Assembly: GCF_000012625.1 (NCBI RefSeq) | Contig: NC_007516.1 | Coordinates: 868,001-932,000 of the forward strand | DNA length: 64,000 bases | From: Synechococcus sp. CC9605 | Lineage (GTDB): Bacteria; Cyanobacteriota; Cyanobacteriia; PCC-6307; Cyanobiaceae | Direction: 5' to 3' | Shown here: in pieces, positions 53,459 through 63,374 of the stretch | Layout: each line of letters starts with the position of its first letter | Position numbering within the stretch: position 1 is the first letter of the stretch | Program-made: the position numbers and the translations under genes | The notes under the pieces: generated by a model | Databases searched by the model: none | Told to the model about the DNA's origin: nothing | The model's input: only the letters and a program-made list of their open reading frames with translations

Positions 53459-54208
53459 TCACGTCGGTCGCCATTGATCCTTGTGTGAGCGCAGAAAGCC
53501 CAATTCGGCCGCTGAGCTGGCCTGCATGAACAGGTTGGTGCGGCGCTCCAACCCAATACTGCTGGGCAGGCTGAGCTCGCCTTTGGCGCGGAGACTTCGC
53601 ACCTCCCGGTAGCGCTCAACCAGCACCGTGTTGTTTGGCTGTTGTGCCACGGCCCATTGCAGGTTGGCCTCGGTGTACTCGTGGGCACAACACACCTGGG
53701 TGGCCTCGGGAAGTTCGGCCAGCTTCTGCAGGGCCTGATGCATCTGTTCAGCGCTGCCTTCAAACAGTCGGCCGCAGCCCCCGCTGAACAGGGTGTCTCC
53801 GCAGAACAAGAGTGGCCTGATCTCGGCGCCCTTTGGGTTCGGAAGGAAGAAAGCGATGTGGGCCCTGGTGTGGGCCGCCACATCCATCACCTCCACCGTT
53901 TCTCCAAGAACTGTGACGTGGTCTCCACCCCGCACCGGCATGGTCTGGAACGGAATCCGCTCCCGGTCATCCGCGGAGGCAATCACCTCTGCCTCCGGCC
54001 AGCGTTGCAGCAACTCCGGTGTGCCGCCGATGTGGTCGGCATGGTGATGGGTCTGCAGAACGGCCGCCAGGCTCAACTGGCGTTTCTCCAGCCACGCCCG
54101 CACCGGTGGCGCAACAGCAGGGTCGATCACCACGGCCTCCGCGCCCCTCACCCAGATCCAGATCACGTTGTCCTGAAGCACCGGCAAGGCATGAAGTGAG
54201 GAATGCAT
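53459..54208 (-). CDS. gloB: Hydroxyacylglutathione hydrolase (glyoxalase II)
   Basis: 249 residues. The metallo-beta-lactamase fold motif [10 protein letters not shown] (about 53-62), then the histidine in [13 protein letters not shown], the aspartate in [18 protein letters not shown] and [14 protein letters not shown] give the complete binuclear metal site and the glyoxalase II type. It hydrolyses S-lactoylglutathione. Divergent from hisG with 40 bp between. Confidence 0.93.
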   Translation of the reverse strand: MHSSLHALPVLQDNVIWIWVRGAEAVVIDPAVAPPVRAWLEKRQLSLAAVLQTHHHADHIGGTPELLQRWPEAEVIASADDRERIPFQTMPVRGGDHVTVLGETVEVMDVAAHTRAHIAFFLPNPKGAEIRPLLFCGDTLFSGGCGRLFEGSAEQMHQALQKLAELPEATQVCCAHEYTEANLQWAVAQQPNNTVLVERYREVRSLRAKGELSLPSSIGLERRTNLFMQASSAAELGFLRSHKDQWRPT

Positions 54209-54248
54209 CGTTAAAGTCCTGCCTGGTTAACCGGTCAGCGCTCGACCC

Positions 54249-54899
54249 ATGATCACCGTCGCGTTGGCCAAGGGAGCGCTGCTCAAAGATTCGGTGGCCC
54301 GCTTTGCGGCGGCGGGGCTTGATTTTTCCGCTGTTCTGGACAAGGACAACCGTCAGCTGATGGTGCCCACCCCTTGTGGGCGCGCCCGGGCCCTGCTGGT
54401 TCGCAACGGTGATGTGCCCACCTATGTGTCCTACGGCCAGGCCCAGCTAGGGGTTGTGGGCTTCGACGTGCTCAAGGAGCATCAACTGCCTGTCGCCCAA
54501 CTGGTGGACTTGGGCTTTGGTGGTTGCCGCATGGCTGTGGCGGTTCAGGAGAGCAGTGGTTACACCCGTGCCGCTGATCTGCCCGCCCACTGCCGCGTTG
54601 CCAGCAAGTTCACCCAATGCGCTCGGGAATATTTCGATGCCCTCGACCTTCCCGTTGAGTTGGTTCACCTCAATGGCTCGGTGGAGCTGGGTCCCATCAC
54701 AGGAATGTCGGAAGCGATTGTCGACCTGGTGGCCACCGGTCGCACTCTGCGTGAGAACGGCCTGATCGCCATCGAAGACCTGTTTCACTCCACAGCTCGA
54801 CTGGTCGGGCACCCCCTGTCCGTTCGTCTGGACAACGGCCCCTTGGCCTCCATCGTCGATGCGATCCGCGCAGCAACACCCGTCGGGAGCTTCAGCTGA
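54249..54899 (+). CDS. hisG: ATP phosphoribosyltransferase catalytic subunit (short form)
   Basis: 216 residues. [20 protein letters not shown], the [11 protein letters not shown] segment, and the PRPP-binding loop region ending [13 protein letters not shown] are visible. It lacks the C-terminal regulatory domain, so it is the short HisG that needs HisZ. First step of histidine synthesis. Its stop overlaps the next start (TGATG at 54,897). Confidence 0.95.
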
Positions 54900-56677
54900 T
54901 GGGAGCCGTCGCCGACTGGCGCCGGGTCCGTCGTCTCGGCCGTTACCTCGTGCGGGATCGCCGGCGGCTTTTGGTCGCCCTGCTGCTCTTGCTTCCTTTG
55001 GCCTTTGCGGGAGCACTCCAGCCCGTTCTATTGGGGCAGGCTGTCAGCGTTCTGCGCGGAGAGCCCAGTCTTCCCTGGTTGTCGGGGTTGAGCCTGTCCG
55101 CTTCGATCCGCGTGATCATCTGGCTCTACTTCGGCTCGGTGTTGCTGCGGTTCGCCCTGCAGGGCGTGCAGCAATTCAGCATCCTCGCCGTCGGACAACG
55201 GCTCACCGCCCGCATCCGCGACGACCTGTTTGAACATGCGTTGTCGCTGTCCCTGCGTTTCCACGACCGCATGCCGGTGGGCAAGTTGCTCACACGGCTC
55301 ACCAGCGATGTGGATGCCCTGGCTGAGGTGTTTGGCAGTGGTGCCGTGGGGGTGCTCAATGATCTGGTGAGCCTGCTGGTGCTGGCCTCAACGATGCTGT
55401 TCATTGAGTGGAGGCTGGGGCTGCTGCTGTTGTTCACACAGGTGCCCGTCACCTTGGCCGTGCTTTGGCTGCAGCGCCGTTACCGGAAGTCCAACTACCG
55501 CGTACGGGAAGAGCTCTCCCAGCTCAATGCTGATTTCCAGGAGAACCTCCAAGGCCTTGAGGTGGTGCAGATGTACGGCCGTGAAACGGTCAACAGCGCC
55601 CGTTTCCTGCGTACGGGCAGGGACTACCGCAGCGCTGTGAATGGCACCATCTTTTACGACAGCAGCATTTCAGCCTTCTTGGAATGGGTGGCCCTGGCCG
55701 CCATTGCCCTGGTTCTGGCCCTTGGCGGCTTGATGGTGACCAATGGTGCGATGGGCTTGGGCACCCTCACCACCTTCATCCTGGCCTCCCAGCGTCTGTT
55801 CGACCCTTTGCGTCAGTTGGCCGAGCGTTTCACCCAGATTCAGGGTGGGCTGACGGCCGTCGAACGCATTGGCGAATTGATGGAGGAGCCCCTCGAGATT
55901 GCCGAGGCCAAGAACGTCCTTCCTCACCTGAGCGGCGGAGGCGGCGAGGTGATCTTCGAGAACGTGAGCTTTGCGTACCGGCCGGATGACCCGATCCTCC
56001 GCAACCTGTCCTTCCGTATCGCCCCCGGCGAGCATGTCGCCCTGGTGGGCCCCACGGGTTCCGGCAAAAGCACGATCATCCGTCTGCTCTGCCGCCTCTA
56101 TGAACCACAGCAGGGACGCATTCTTCTCGATGGACGGGACATCCGAACGATCCCCATGGCGGATCTCCGGCGTGAGCTGGGCGTCGTGCTTCAGGACACG
56201 TTTCTGTTCAGCGGCAATGTGGCCGACAATCTCCGGCTCAGTGCTTCGGTGAGCGACGGTGAGTTGGCTCAGGTCTGTGCTGAGCTCGGCCTCAACGAGC
56301 TGCTCTCGAAGCTTCCCAAGGGTCTGGAGACGAAGCTGCGCGAGCGGGGAGGCAACCTCTCCTCAGGTGAACGCCAACTGCTGGCGGTGGCCAGGGTGGC
56401 GATCCGCCAGCCAACGGTGTTGGTGATGGATGAAGCCACCGCCTTCATGGACCCTTCAACGGAGGCGACGCTCCAAGCCGATCTCGACCGGGTCCTGCAA
56501 AAGCGCACCGCCATTGTCATCGCCCACCGCCTGGCCACGGTGGAGGCCTCGGATCGCATCCTTGTGCTGGGCCGCGGCGAACTGATTGAACAGGGCACCC
56601 ATCAAGAGCTCAGGGCCCGCGGTGGGCTTTATGCCCAGCTCGCTGAGCTGCAGGAACGGGGGTTGGCGCGTCTGTGA
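54899..56677 (+). CDS. ABC exporter (MsbA/multidrug type), fused TM and ATPase domains
   Basis: 592 residues. Six transmembrane helices lie in the first 320 residues, then an ATPase with Walker A LVGPTGSGKSTIIRLL (about 380-395), signature LSSGERQLLAVAR, Walker B VLVMDEATAFMD and switch His in IVIAHRL. A homodimeric exporter of lipid or drug type; substrate unknown. Coupled to hisG upstream and to the GNAT gene downstream (TGTGA overlap at 56,674). Confidence 0.9.
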   Translation: MGAVADWRRVRRLGRYLVRDRRRLLVALLLLLPLAFAGALQPVLLGQAVSVLRGEPSLPWLSGLSLSASIRVIIWLYFGSVLLRFALQGVQQFSILAVGQRLTARIRDDLFEHALSLSLRFHDRMPVGKLLTRLTSDVDALAEVFGSGAVGVLNDLVSLLVLASTMLFIEWRLGLLLLFTQVPVTLAVLWLQRRYRKSNYRVREELSQLNADFQENLQGLEVVQMYGRETVNSARFLRTGRDYRSAVNGTIFYDSSISAFLEWVALAAIALVLALGGLMVTNGAMGLGTLTTFILASQRLFDPLRQLAERFTQIQGGLTAVERIGELMEEPLEIAEAKNVLPHLSGGGGEVIFENVSFAYRPDDPILRNLSFRIAPGEHVALVGPTGSGKSTIIRLLCRLYEPQQGRILLDGRDIRTIPMADLRRELGVVLQDTFLFSGNVADNLRLSASVSDGELAQVCAELGLNELLSKLPKGLETKLRERGGNLSSGERQLLAVARVAIRQPTVLVMDEATAFMDPSTEATLQADLDRVLQKRTAIVIAHRLATVEASDRILVLGRGELIEQGTHQELRARGGLYAQLAELQERGLARL

Positions 56678-57177
56678 TCGCTCCTCTGCCCATGCCAGCT
56701 GAGCCGCTGTTGGAGCAGTACGGCCAGGGGGCGCGCCTTTGCCCATGTGCCAATGACCAGATCACATTGGTGTTCAGCCAGGAGTACCCCTTCGATCTGG
56801 TGGAGCTTGAGCAGTTGCTGGAAGCGGTGGGCTGGAGTCGCCGCCCGATTCGCCGGGTGCGGAAAGCTCTCAGCCACAGCCTGCTCAAAGTTGGGCTCTG
56901 GCGGCACGACCCCAGGGTTCCCCGTCTGGTGGGTTTTGCGCGCTGCACCGGCGATGGTGTGTTTGAAGCCACGGTCTGGGACGTGGCTGTGCACCCCCTC
57001 TACCAGGGAAATGGTCTGGGCAAGCAGCTGATGGCCTACATCCTCGAGGCCCTCGATCAGATGGGAACCGAGCGGGTCAGCCTGTTCGCCGATCCGGGCG
57101 TCGTCAGCTTCTACCAGGGCCAGGGCTGGGATCTCGAGCCCCAGGGCCATCGCTGTGCCTTCTGGTACGCCAACTGA
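56674..57177 (+). CDS. GNAT family N-acetyltransferase
   Basis: 167 residues from GTG 56674; ATG 56692 is an alternative. The acetyl-CoA site is VWDVAVHPLYQGNGLGKQLM (about 108-127), and the late FYQGQGW motif is typical of GNATs. The substrate is not predictable. It forms a coupled unit with hisG and the ABC exporter. Confidence 0.87.
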   Translation: MIAPLPMPAEPLLEQYGQGARLCPCANDQITLVFSQEYPFDLVELEQLLEAVGWSRRPIRRVRKALSHSLLKVGLWRHDPRVPRLVGFARCTGDGVFEATVWDVAVHPLYQGNGLGKQLMAYILEALDQMGTERVSLFADPGVVSFYQGQGWDLEPQGHRCAFWYAN

Positions 57178-57186
57178 TCGGATCCT

Positions 57187-57876
57187 TCAACGCCGATAGA
57201 TCCGCAACAGCTGCTCCGTTGATCGGCCCTGCCGCCAGAGCCAGCGCAGCCGGGCATTGCGCCAGGCCTGCATCAGCACTCTCCGCGACTGCCAGCGCTC
57301 CCCGCTGGTGAGCAGGGAGCAGTTCAATGAACGGAGGGGAGCGACCTTGCTCAGGCGTTCCACCAGGTCCAGGTCTTCCATCAGCGCCAGGGGCCGGTAG
57401 CCGCCCACCCGCTCATACAGCTGGCGCTGAATCAACAGGCCCTGATCGCCGTAAGGCCGTTGCAGCCAATGGCTGCGCAGGTTCACCATCCGCTTCAGCA
57501 GCCACAGCATCGGCCGCCCGTCTGCATCCACGTTGAAGTTGAAGAACCAGGCGCTCAGGTGAGACTCCGGCCTGTCGAGAACCCTCGCCACCTTTTGATG
57601 CCAGCTGCCCGGGAGGCGGCTGTCGGCGTGCAGCACCAGCACCCAGGCATGGGAGCTGTGGTCGACGCCCCAGCGCAGCTGTGGCCCCCGTCCGGATTGC
57701 GGGTTGTCGAGCACGCTGGCACCGGCCAGCTGCGCCACCACTCGGGTCTGATCCCGGCTGCCTGCGTCGGAGACGATCACCTCCAAGTCTCCTGGCCATC
57801 GCTGCAGATCCGCCAGCAGCAGTGGCAGCCTGCTGGCTTCCTCCAGGGTTGGAATCACAACGCTTAGCCCTGCCAT
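57187..57876 (-). CDS. Family 2 glycosyltransferase (TIGR04283-type)
   Basis: 229 residues. LSVVIPTLEEASRLPLLLAD opens the GT-A fold; VIVSDAGSRDQT and VLVLHADSRLP are the nucleotide-sugar and metal sites (the latter as DxD-like HADS); YGDQGLLIQR and LMEDLDLVERL with the ED pair follow. It pairs with the next gene, which it overlaps by 13 bases, the typical TIGR04283/TIGR04282 tandem. Product unknown. Confidence 0.88.
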   Translation of the reverse strand: MAGLSVVIPTLEEASRLPLLLADLQRWPGDLEVIVSDAGSRDQTRVVAQLAGASVLDNPQSGRGPQLRWGVDHSSHAWVLVLHADSRLPGSWHQKVARVLDRPESHLSAWFFNFNVDADGRPMLWLLKRMVNLRSHWLQRPYGDQGLLIQRQLYERVGGYRPLALMEDLDLVERLSKVAPLRSLNCSLLTSGERWQSRRVLMQAWRNARLRWLWRQGRSTEQLLRIYRR

Positions 57877-58505
57877 GGCTTGAGATCGCTCCAGTGATCC
57901 AGATCATTCCGTTGGGGGACGAGGGCGCATGACAGCTGCCGTCTGCGCGCCGCCTCCAGCGTTGCCTCCAGCACGGTCGGGCCGCCCCAGGAAATGCCGG
58001 TCAGCGGCCAGTGCTGCGGGCTGCGGATCAGGGATGCGCCGATCCCCAGCAGCCAGTACCCCCCATCGGAGGCTGGTCCAAGCACCAGATCATGGCGTTC
58101 CAGGTGCTCAACGGCCTGCTTCAAATCATCAGCATTGAGTTCGGGCAGATCCGTGCCGATCACAAGGCAGGGCCTGTGCTGGTGATGGCCGTGCATCAAC
58201 TGCCGTCGCAATCGGGTGCCGAGTTGCCCCCTCCCCTGCAACCGCACCAGCCCCAGCCCCAGCTGCTGCCCCCAGCGCGTGGCAGCCCGGGGCCCGAGCC
58301 CGCTCACCGCCAGTACCGGCTTCATCTCCATGGCGCCGGCCAGGCCGCGCACCACCGCAGCGGTGTGATGCGTGAGCCGCCGCTGAATCCTTGTGGCGCG
58401 CTCGCTGCTGTTGGACAAGCCCAGCCCGTTGTTGAGATCGCAGCTCAAGCGGCGTTTGCATCGGCCCGGTGATGGCCAGCGGGCCATCACGACGATCTCC
58501 ACCAT
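57864..58505 (-). CDS. DUF2064/TIGR04282 glycosyltransferase-like protein
   Basis: 213 residues. VVMARWPSPGRCKRRLSCDL is the family start with the KxRL-type signature; PCLVIGTDLPELNADDLKQA and LVLGPASDGGYWLLGI are the central blocks. The fold resembles a nucleotidyltransferase. It is translated together with the glycosyltransferase partner. Confidence 0.88.
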   Translation of the reverse strand: MVEIVVMARWPSPGRCKRRLSCDLNNGLGLSNSSERATRIQRRLTHHTAAVVRGLAGAMEMKPVLAVSGLGPRAATRWGQQLGLGLVRLQGRGQLGTRLRRQLMHGHHQHRPCLVIGTDLPELNADDLKQAVEHLERHDLVLGPASDGGYWLLGIGASLIRSPQHWPLTGISWGGPTVLEATLEAARRRQLSCALVPQRNDLDHWSDLKPWQG

Positions 58506-58506
58506 T

Positions 58507-59634
58507 TCAGTTGTTGCGCGGCAGTTCTCGCGGGCGCACCTCCACGGTCAGGTCCTCTCCGTTGCGTTGGAGGGTGAGCTGCATCGGTTCTCCTACCTGG
58601 CCGCGGTCAACGGCGAGTTGAACGTCGGTGGGCGTTTGAACGGGGTTGTTCTCCACCTTGAGAATGAGATCGCACTGGCGGATGCCAGCTGCGGCGGCCG
58701 GTGTGCCTTTCACCACCTCCTTGACCAGAACACCATTCACCTCGGGAACGCTGCAGGCACTGTTGGTGGCATTGATCTCCCGGGCTAGCTGCGGGGTGAG
58801 GGGCATCAGCTGCACGCCGATGAAGGGATGGGAAGCTTGACCGGTGCTAACGATCTGTTGCGCGATCCGCTTGGCCAGGTTGATCGGAACCGCAAAACTC
58901 AAGCCGCCGCCGGGGGCAGTACGGATCGCGGTGTTGATGCCGATTACCTGACCGCTGGCATTGATCAGGGGGCCGCCGCTGTTGCCGGGGTTCACCGCTG
59001 CATCGGTCTGGATGTAGGGCACCCGTCGTCCGGAGCCGAGGGCATCGGTGCGATCGACGGCGCTGATGATGCCGGCGGTCACGGTGTTGTTGAGCCCAAA
59101 CGGATTTCCGATGGCAATGGCCCATTCGCCTGGCTTGAGCTGGTCGGAGTTGCCCAAGGCCGCCACCGGCAGCTTGTCAGCCACCACTTTCACCACCGCG
59201 ACGTCGGTGAGGGGGTCGGTGCCGAGCACCTTGCCTTTGAAGTTGCGACCGTCCGGAAGGGTCACGGCCACCTGATCAGCACCACGCACCACGTGCTCAT
59301 TGGTGAAGATCAGGCCGCTGGTCCGGGTGATGAAACCGGAGCCCTGGCCCTGCTGCCGCTGGCTGGAGGGACCCATGCCGGAAATCTCTCCGAAGGGGTT
59401 TGAGATCTCCTTCACCACATCGATGCGCACCACGGCAGGGCCGACGCGATCCACCGCCTTCACGATCACGTTGTCCCCCGGCTGCAGCGGAGCACTTCGG
59501 GGCTGATCGTGCACTACCGGCGGCGCTGTCATCGGTGGCTTGGGCGTCAGGCCCAGCTGGTCTCTCACCAGGCTGCAACCGGAGAGTGCGCTTCCGGCCA
59601 GGGCGATGGCAAGCCAATGCTGGGCGTTGGGCAT
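58507..59634 (-). CDS. HtrA/Deg-type serine protease, predicted lipoprotein
   Basis: 375 residues from ATG 59634; the open frame extends to 59,685. The N-terminus LAIALAGSALSGCSLVRD has a lipobox (LSGC), so it is probably lipid-anchored. The trypsin-like domain shows the His in IFTNEHVVRGAD, Asp in DPLTDVAVVKV and Ser in NPGNSGGPLINASGQ. One PDZ domain follows (ASHPFIGVQLMPL through VQLAVDRGQVGEPM). A periplasmic protein quality-control protease. It is divergent from dnaA. Confidence 0.93.
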   Translation of the reverse strand: MPNAQHWLAIALAGSALSGCSLVRDQLGLTPKPPMTAPPVVHDQPRSAPLQPGDNVIVKAVDRVGPAVVRIDVVKEISNPFGEISGMGPSSQRQQGQGSGFITRTSGLIFTNEHVVRGADQVAVTLPDGRNFKGKVLGTDPLTDVAVVKVVADKLPVAALGNSDQLKPGEWAIAIGNPFGLNNTVTAGIISAVDRTDALGSGRRVPYIQTDAAVNPGNSGGPLINASGQVIGINTAIRTAPGGGLSFAVPINLAKRIAQQIVSTGQASHPFIGVQLMPLTPQLAREINATNSACSVPEVNGVLVKEVVKGTPAAAAGIRQCDLILKVENNPVQTPTDVQLAVDRGQVGEPMQLTLQRNGEDLTVEVRPRELPRNN

Positions 59635-59717
59635 CACGACGAGATGTGTGCTGATGCATTTAAGACGGCCTGAGCGGATCGGCATGCGTAGATTCAGCGC
59701 TCGGGCGATGGGCGGTT

Positions 59718-61115
59718 TTGGCGCAGACGGGCGAAGAGCTCTGGATCAAGGTGCGGGATGGGTTGCAGGCCAAGCTGAGCAAGCCCACCTTCGAAACCTT
59801 CATTCGCCCCACGGGTTGCAGCGGCTTTGCCAATGGAGAGCTGAAGCTTTTGGCCCCGAATCCCTTTGCCAGTGTTCGTCTGCGGGAGCAGCTGCTGCCC
59901 ACGATCGCCGAGATGGCCAGCAGCATCAGCGGTCAGCCCGTCCAGGTGACGGTTCTGGCGGAAACCGCCCTGCCGCTGCCGGACGCCACCGATGAGGCCT
60001 CAGCCGCTGCAGATGCGGCTCCGCCTCCAGCGGCCCAGGAGTCGGCATCGGCTCCGGCTCGGAACGGCTTCCAACGGCGCTACCTGCCCGGGCTCAATCC
60101 CCGCTACGTGTTCGGCCGTTTTGTGGTCGGCCCCAACAGCCGGATGGCCCATGCGGCGGCTCTGGCTGTGGCAGAAGCACCGGGCCGGGAGTTCAACCCT
60201 CTGTTCATCTGCGGCGGTGTGGGCCTGGGCAAAACCCACCTGATGCAAGCCATTGGTCATTACCGGCTGGAAATCGACCCCGGGGCTCGGGTGGCCTACG
60301 TCTCCACAGAAACCTTCACCAATGACCTGATTCAGGCCATCCGCAAGGACGGGATGCAGGCCTTCCGCGATCGCTACCGCGCCGCCGATCTGATCCTGGT
60401 GGACGACATTCAATTCATCGAAGGCAAGGAGTACACCCAGGAGGAGTTCTTCCACACTTTCAATGCTCTTCACGAGGCAGGACGTCAGGTGGTGATCGCC
60501 AGTGATCGCCCCCCCAGTCAGATACCGCGGTTGCAGCAGCGCCTGATCTCCCGGTTCCAGATGGGCCTGATCGCTGACATTCAGTCGCCTGACCTGGAGA
60601 CACGCATGGCGATTCTTCAGAAGAAAGCGGAGCAGGAGCGCATGTCGCTGCCCCGTGATCTGATCCAGTACATCGCCGGCCGCTTCACTTCGAACATCCG
60701 CGAGTTGGAAGGGGCCCTGACCCGAGCCGTGGCCTTCGCCTCCATCACGGGCTTGCCGATGACCGTGGAATCGGTGGCACCGATGCTCGACCCCACAGGT
60801 CAGGGGGTGGAGGTCACGCCGCAACAGGTGATCGACAAGGTCTCTGAGGTGTTTGATGTCACGGCAGAGGAGATGTGCAGCAGCACCCGTCGCCGCGCCG
60901 TGAGCCAGGCCCGTCAGGTGGGGATGTACCTCATGCGCCAGGGCACCGACCTCAGCCTGCCGAGGATCGGCGACAACTTCGGCGGAAAGGACCACACCAC
61001 GGTGATGTATGCGATCGAGCAGGTGGAGAAAAAACTGGCTTCCGACCCCCAGCTCGCCGGTCAGGTGCAGAAGGTGAAAGATCTGCTGCAGATCGATTCC
61101 CGTAAGAAGCGCTGA
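59718..61115 (+). CDS. dnaA: Chromosomal replication initiator DnaA
   Basis: 465 residues from TTG 59718. Domain I is [20 protein letters not shown], and domain II is an alanine/proline linker. Domain III has Walker [20 protein letters not shown] and Walker [14 protein letters not shown]. Domain IV ends with the DnaA-box recognition signature [17 protein letters not shown]. It opens oriC; no array of DnaA boxes is seen next to it here, in line with marine picocyanobacteria where oriC need not flank dnaA. Confidence 0.96.
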   Translation: MAQTGEELWIKVRDGLQAKLSKPTFETFIRPTGCSGFANGELKLLAPNPFASVRLREQLLPTIAEMASSISGQPVQVTVLAETALPLPDATDEASAAADAAPPPAAQESASAPARNGFQRRYLPGLNPRYVFGRFVVGPNSRMAHAAALAVAEAPGREFNPLFICGGVGLGKTHLMQAIGHYRLEIDPGARVAYVSTETFTNDLIQAIRKDGMQAFRDRYRAADLILVDDIQFIEGKEYTQEEFFHTFNALHEAGRQVVIASDRPPSQIPRLQQRLISRFQMGLIADIQSPDLETRMAILQKKAEQERMSLPRDLIQYIAGRFTSNIRELEGALTRAVAFASITGLPMTVESVAPMLDPTGQGVEVTPQQVIDKVSEVFDVTAEEMCSSTRRRAVSQARQVGMYLMRQGTDLSLPRIGDNFGGKDHTTVMYAIEQVEKKLASDPQLAGQVQKVKDLLQIDSRKKR

Positions 61116-61784
61116 TCAGCGGCAGGCTTTCTTGTCGCCTTTCCAGCCCGGCATGTCTTGTGCAGCGGCAGAGCACACCAGTTGGCGTGCTGCTGCTAGA
61201 GCTGGTTCCAGTCGCCTGGAGCTGAAGGGGGGCAGTGGGCGGCTGCGCAGCCAGGCACCCCACCGAAACTCGTGATACGGGATCAGGGGCTGAGGTTTGA
61301 TCCAACCCTCCTGCTTCAGCTTCCACACAAGGCTCCTGTAGGGATCGTCGTCCAGCCCCAGCAGGCTCATGGGCAGCTGCTCGGCAGGGCGCGGACCGTT
61401 GCCGCGTCCGTCGTAGAGGTAGAGCCAGCCTTGGTTGTGCAGATAGGTCAGCACACTGCTTCGGTCGGCTGTTGGGAGGTCCTGCACCACGTAAGCCCAG
61501 GTCGTGGCACCTGGATCAATGCCGATCAGGCCTCGCAGCCGGTGGTGCCGGTCCAGCATCCACATGGCGCCATCGGCAGATCGGATCAATGGGACCGGTT
61601 TGCCGCGCAGGTAGTCAAGACGCTGCTGACGGGTGTCCTGGGCGAAATCTTTTTCGCGCGACCAGATTTCCGCCAGCCCTACACACCACTGGGTAGGCCG
61701 CAGCTGCGATGCAGACACCTCGATCAGTTCAGTTCCCCGATCGGGGGCTGGGATCGGTTGGTAGGCGGGCAGCCGCAGGGGCAC
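61116..61784 (-). CDS. ParB-like nuclease domain protein (ParBc_2 type)
   Basis: 222 residues. LIEVSASQLRPTQWCVGLAE opens the domain, and GAMWMLDRHHRLRGLIGI carries the DRHHR motif where ParB/Srx-fold proteins have their catalytic or nucleotide site. Not a chromosome-partition ParB: there is no HTH. The C-terminal part has RWGAWLRSRPLPPF and two late cysteines. Function unknown. Converges on dnaA with adjacent stops. Confidence 0.75.
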   Translation of the reverse strand: MPLRLPAYQPIPAPDRGTELIEVSASQLRPTQWCVGLAEIWSREKDFAQDTRQQRLDYLRGKPVPLIRSADGAMWMLDRHHRLRGLIGIDPGATTWAYVVQDLPTADRSSVLTYLHNQGWLYLYDGRGNGPRPAEQLPMSLLGLDDDPYRSLVWKLKQEGWIKPQPLIPYHEFRWGAWLRSRPLPPFSSRRLEPALAAARQLVCSAAAQDMPGWKGDKKACR

Positions 61785-61807
61785 GACTCACTCTTGGCGC
61801 CCCCGCA

Positions 61808-63040
61808 CTATGACCCAATCAAGAAGGGTCGGGGATCCTGATCAAAGCGATCCCTCACCGGCAAGGGATTGGCCTGCTCAGGACCATCCAGCTGGGCGGT
61901 GGCTTCGAGGGCCTGACGCAGCAGTCGCGCTGCCGGGAGTGGCATATCCCTTGGAACCGAGATGCGATCGCGCAGATAGCGCAGCCCGGCGGCACTCCCC
62001 GCTGGAGGCGGGCAGGGTGTGTTGCGAACCAACCGGGTGAGGGCGCAGCGCAGGGGCTGGTCAAAGGCTGCAGAACCCATGGGGTTCACGGCGCGCAGCC
62101 GCTGCTGGTGACGCAGCACCCGGCTCAGGGCGATGATGGCCGGATCGGCTTGATGGTCTGCATCCCAGCAGGCTTCGTCCTCGTCAAGGCCATCACCTCT
62201 GTCGATCCGTTCGGCCAGGCGCTTCGCTTCTTCACAATCGTCCGACCAGCAGCCGCCCATCTGGGGAGGCAGGTCATGGGCATGGGTGTGAAAGTCGCTT
62301 TGGGTGCCGCGGTAGGTCCCCAGTTGCTCCAGGGCACGGAACCAGTGGTCAATGGCTGGATGCTCAGCCCTCAACCGGTATCCCTTGTAGTAGGCCAGCG
62401 AGGCATTCATCCGTTCCACGTAGGGAACAAAGATCAGATCCACGGTCTGTGGCTCCGGTCCCCGTAGCCATGGGCCTTCCATGCGTGTGAGCTCGCTTTC
62501 AAAGCGCTGGGCGATGCCATGAAACTGCTCTCGGGCCAGAACCTGTTGCCTCCGGCTCAGCCGTGGTGAACACAGCCAGATGCACCAGGCCTGAAACAGC
62601 AGCCGTTCAAGACGGCGCAGTTCAAGAGCTTCCGGTGCTGTCATTGCCATGCCCATGGGGCCGAACTGCTGTTCGAGGGCCAGCAGGATGTCGTCGCTTT
62701 CGGTGATCAGCCGCCCGTTGAGCTCCAAAGCCGGCAGCATTCCCGAAGGCACTTTCTCCAGGAACCACGGCTCCTTCGAGCCGTAGCAACGCATGGTGAC
62801 TTTGCGGATCCTGTAGGGGATGCGCTTGAACTCCAGCCAGAGCCAGATTTTTTGACAGTAGGGGCACCAGGCATGGTGGTCGCGGTACAGCGTCACCATC
62901 ACCTTGGATTCAGGCTGTCCGAACAGGCGCAACGTGGCCTGGGCACTGGTCGGCCCTTCAATCCGATTCGGTTCCGGCGTTGCCAGGCTGGCCAGTTCCG
63001 ACCAACTCAGGGGTTCAGCTGATTCCGATGAAAGGGGCAT
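61808..63040 (-). CDS. Glutathione S-transferase family protein, extended
   Basis: 410 residues from ATG 63040 (frame open to 63,070). The N-terminal thioredoxin-fold domain begins around residue 45 with VMVTLYRDHHAWCPYCQKIW, carrying a CPYC redox pair, then VPSGMLPALELNGRLITESD with the conserved cis-proline and ESD glutathione-binding motif. The helical domain follows, and the C-terminal 130 residues are an extra helical extension. The CPYC pair suggests thiol-disulfide or dehydroascorbate-type activity. Overlaps the small gene upstream by 26 bases. Confidence 0.85.
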   Translation of the reverse strand: MPLSSESAEPLSWSELASLATPEPNRIEGPTSAQATLRLFGQPESKVMVTLYRDHHAWCPYCQKIWLWLEFKRIPYRIRKVTMRCYGSKEPWFLEKVPSGMLPALELNGRLITESDDILLALEQQFGPMGMAMTAPEALELRRLERLLFQAWCIWLCSPRLSRRQQVLAREQFHGIAQRFESELTRMEGPWLRGPEPQTVDLIFVPYVERMNASLAYYKGYRLRAEHPAIDHWFRALEQLGTYRGTQSDFHTHAHDLPPQMGGCWSDDCEEAKRLAERIDRGDGLDEDEACWDADHQADPAIIALSRVLRHQQRLRAVNPMGSAAFDQPLRCALTRLVRNTPCPPPAGSAAGLRYLRDRISVPRDMPLPAARLLRQALEATAQLDGPEQANPLPVRDRFDQDPRPFLIGS

Positions 63041-63260
63041 GCAGGATTGGCGCAAGCGTTGCCCGTCCATAGGACTGCCAGTCGCCCAATTCGTGCATCA
63101 GTGCCAGACAGTCCTGCTGGCGGCCCTGATCAGCCAGCTGTTTGAGCCGCAGCTTCATGTCGTCGCTGGTGATCATCATCACGATCTCGCGGCGTTGTGA
63201 TCGTTTGAGGCGCAGCTCGGGTTCAGGCGGCTGCCTGCGGCGCTTGGAAGAACGGTTCAT
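63015..63260 (-). CDS. Small basic conserved protein, unknown
   Basis: 81 residues. Basic start (NRSSKRRRQPPEPELRLKRS), then the helical DDMKLRLKQLADQGRQQD and ALMHELGDWQS. Its end overlaps the GST start, so both are likely on one transcript. No family recognised. Confidence 0.55.
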   Translation of the reverse strand: MNRSSKRRRQPPEPELRLKRSQRREIVMMITSDDMKLRLKQLADQGRQQDCLALMHELGDWQSYGRATLAPILHAPFIGIS

Positions 63261-63374
63261 GGTCTAAGGACGCGGTTGAAGTACGACCGACTCGTCTTGG
63301 GCTTTACGGCCTTCTTCCCCGGACCATAACGCCATCTTTACGATGACGCCCGTCGTCTTTGGCACTCTGCCGTT

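Noticed and set aside
59635..59717. Origin of replication beside dnaA
   Set aside because: The 83-base gap upstream of dnaA has no cluster of DnaA-box-like 9-mers or AT-rich repeats.
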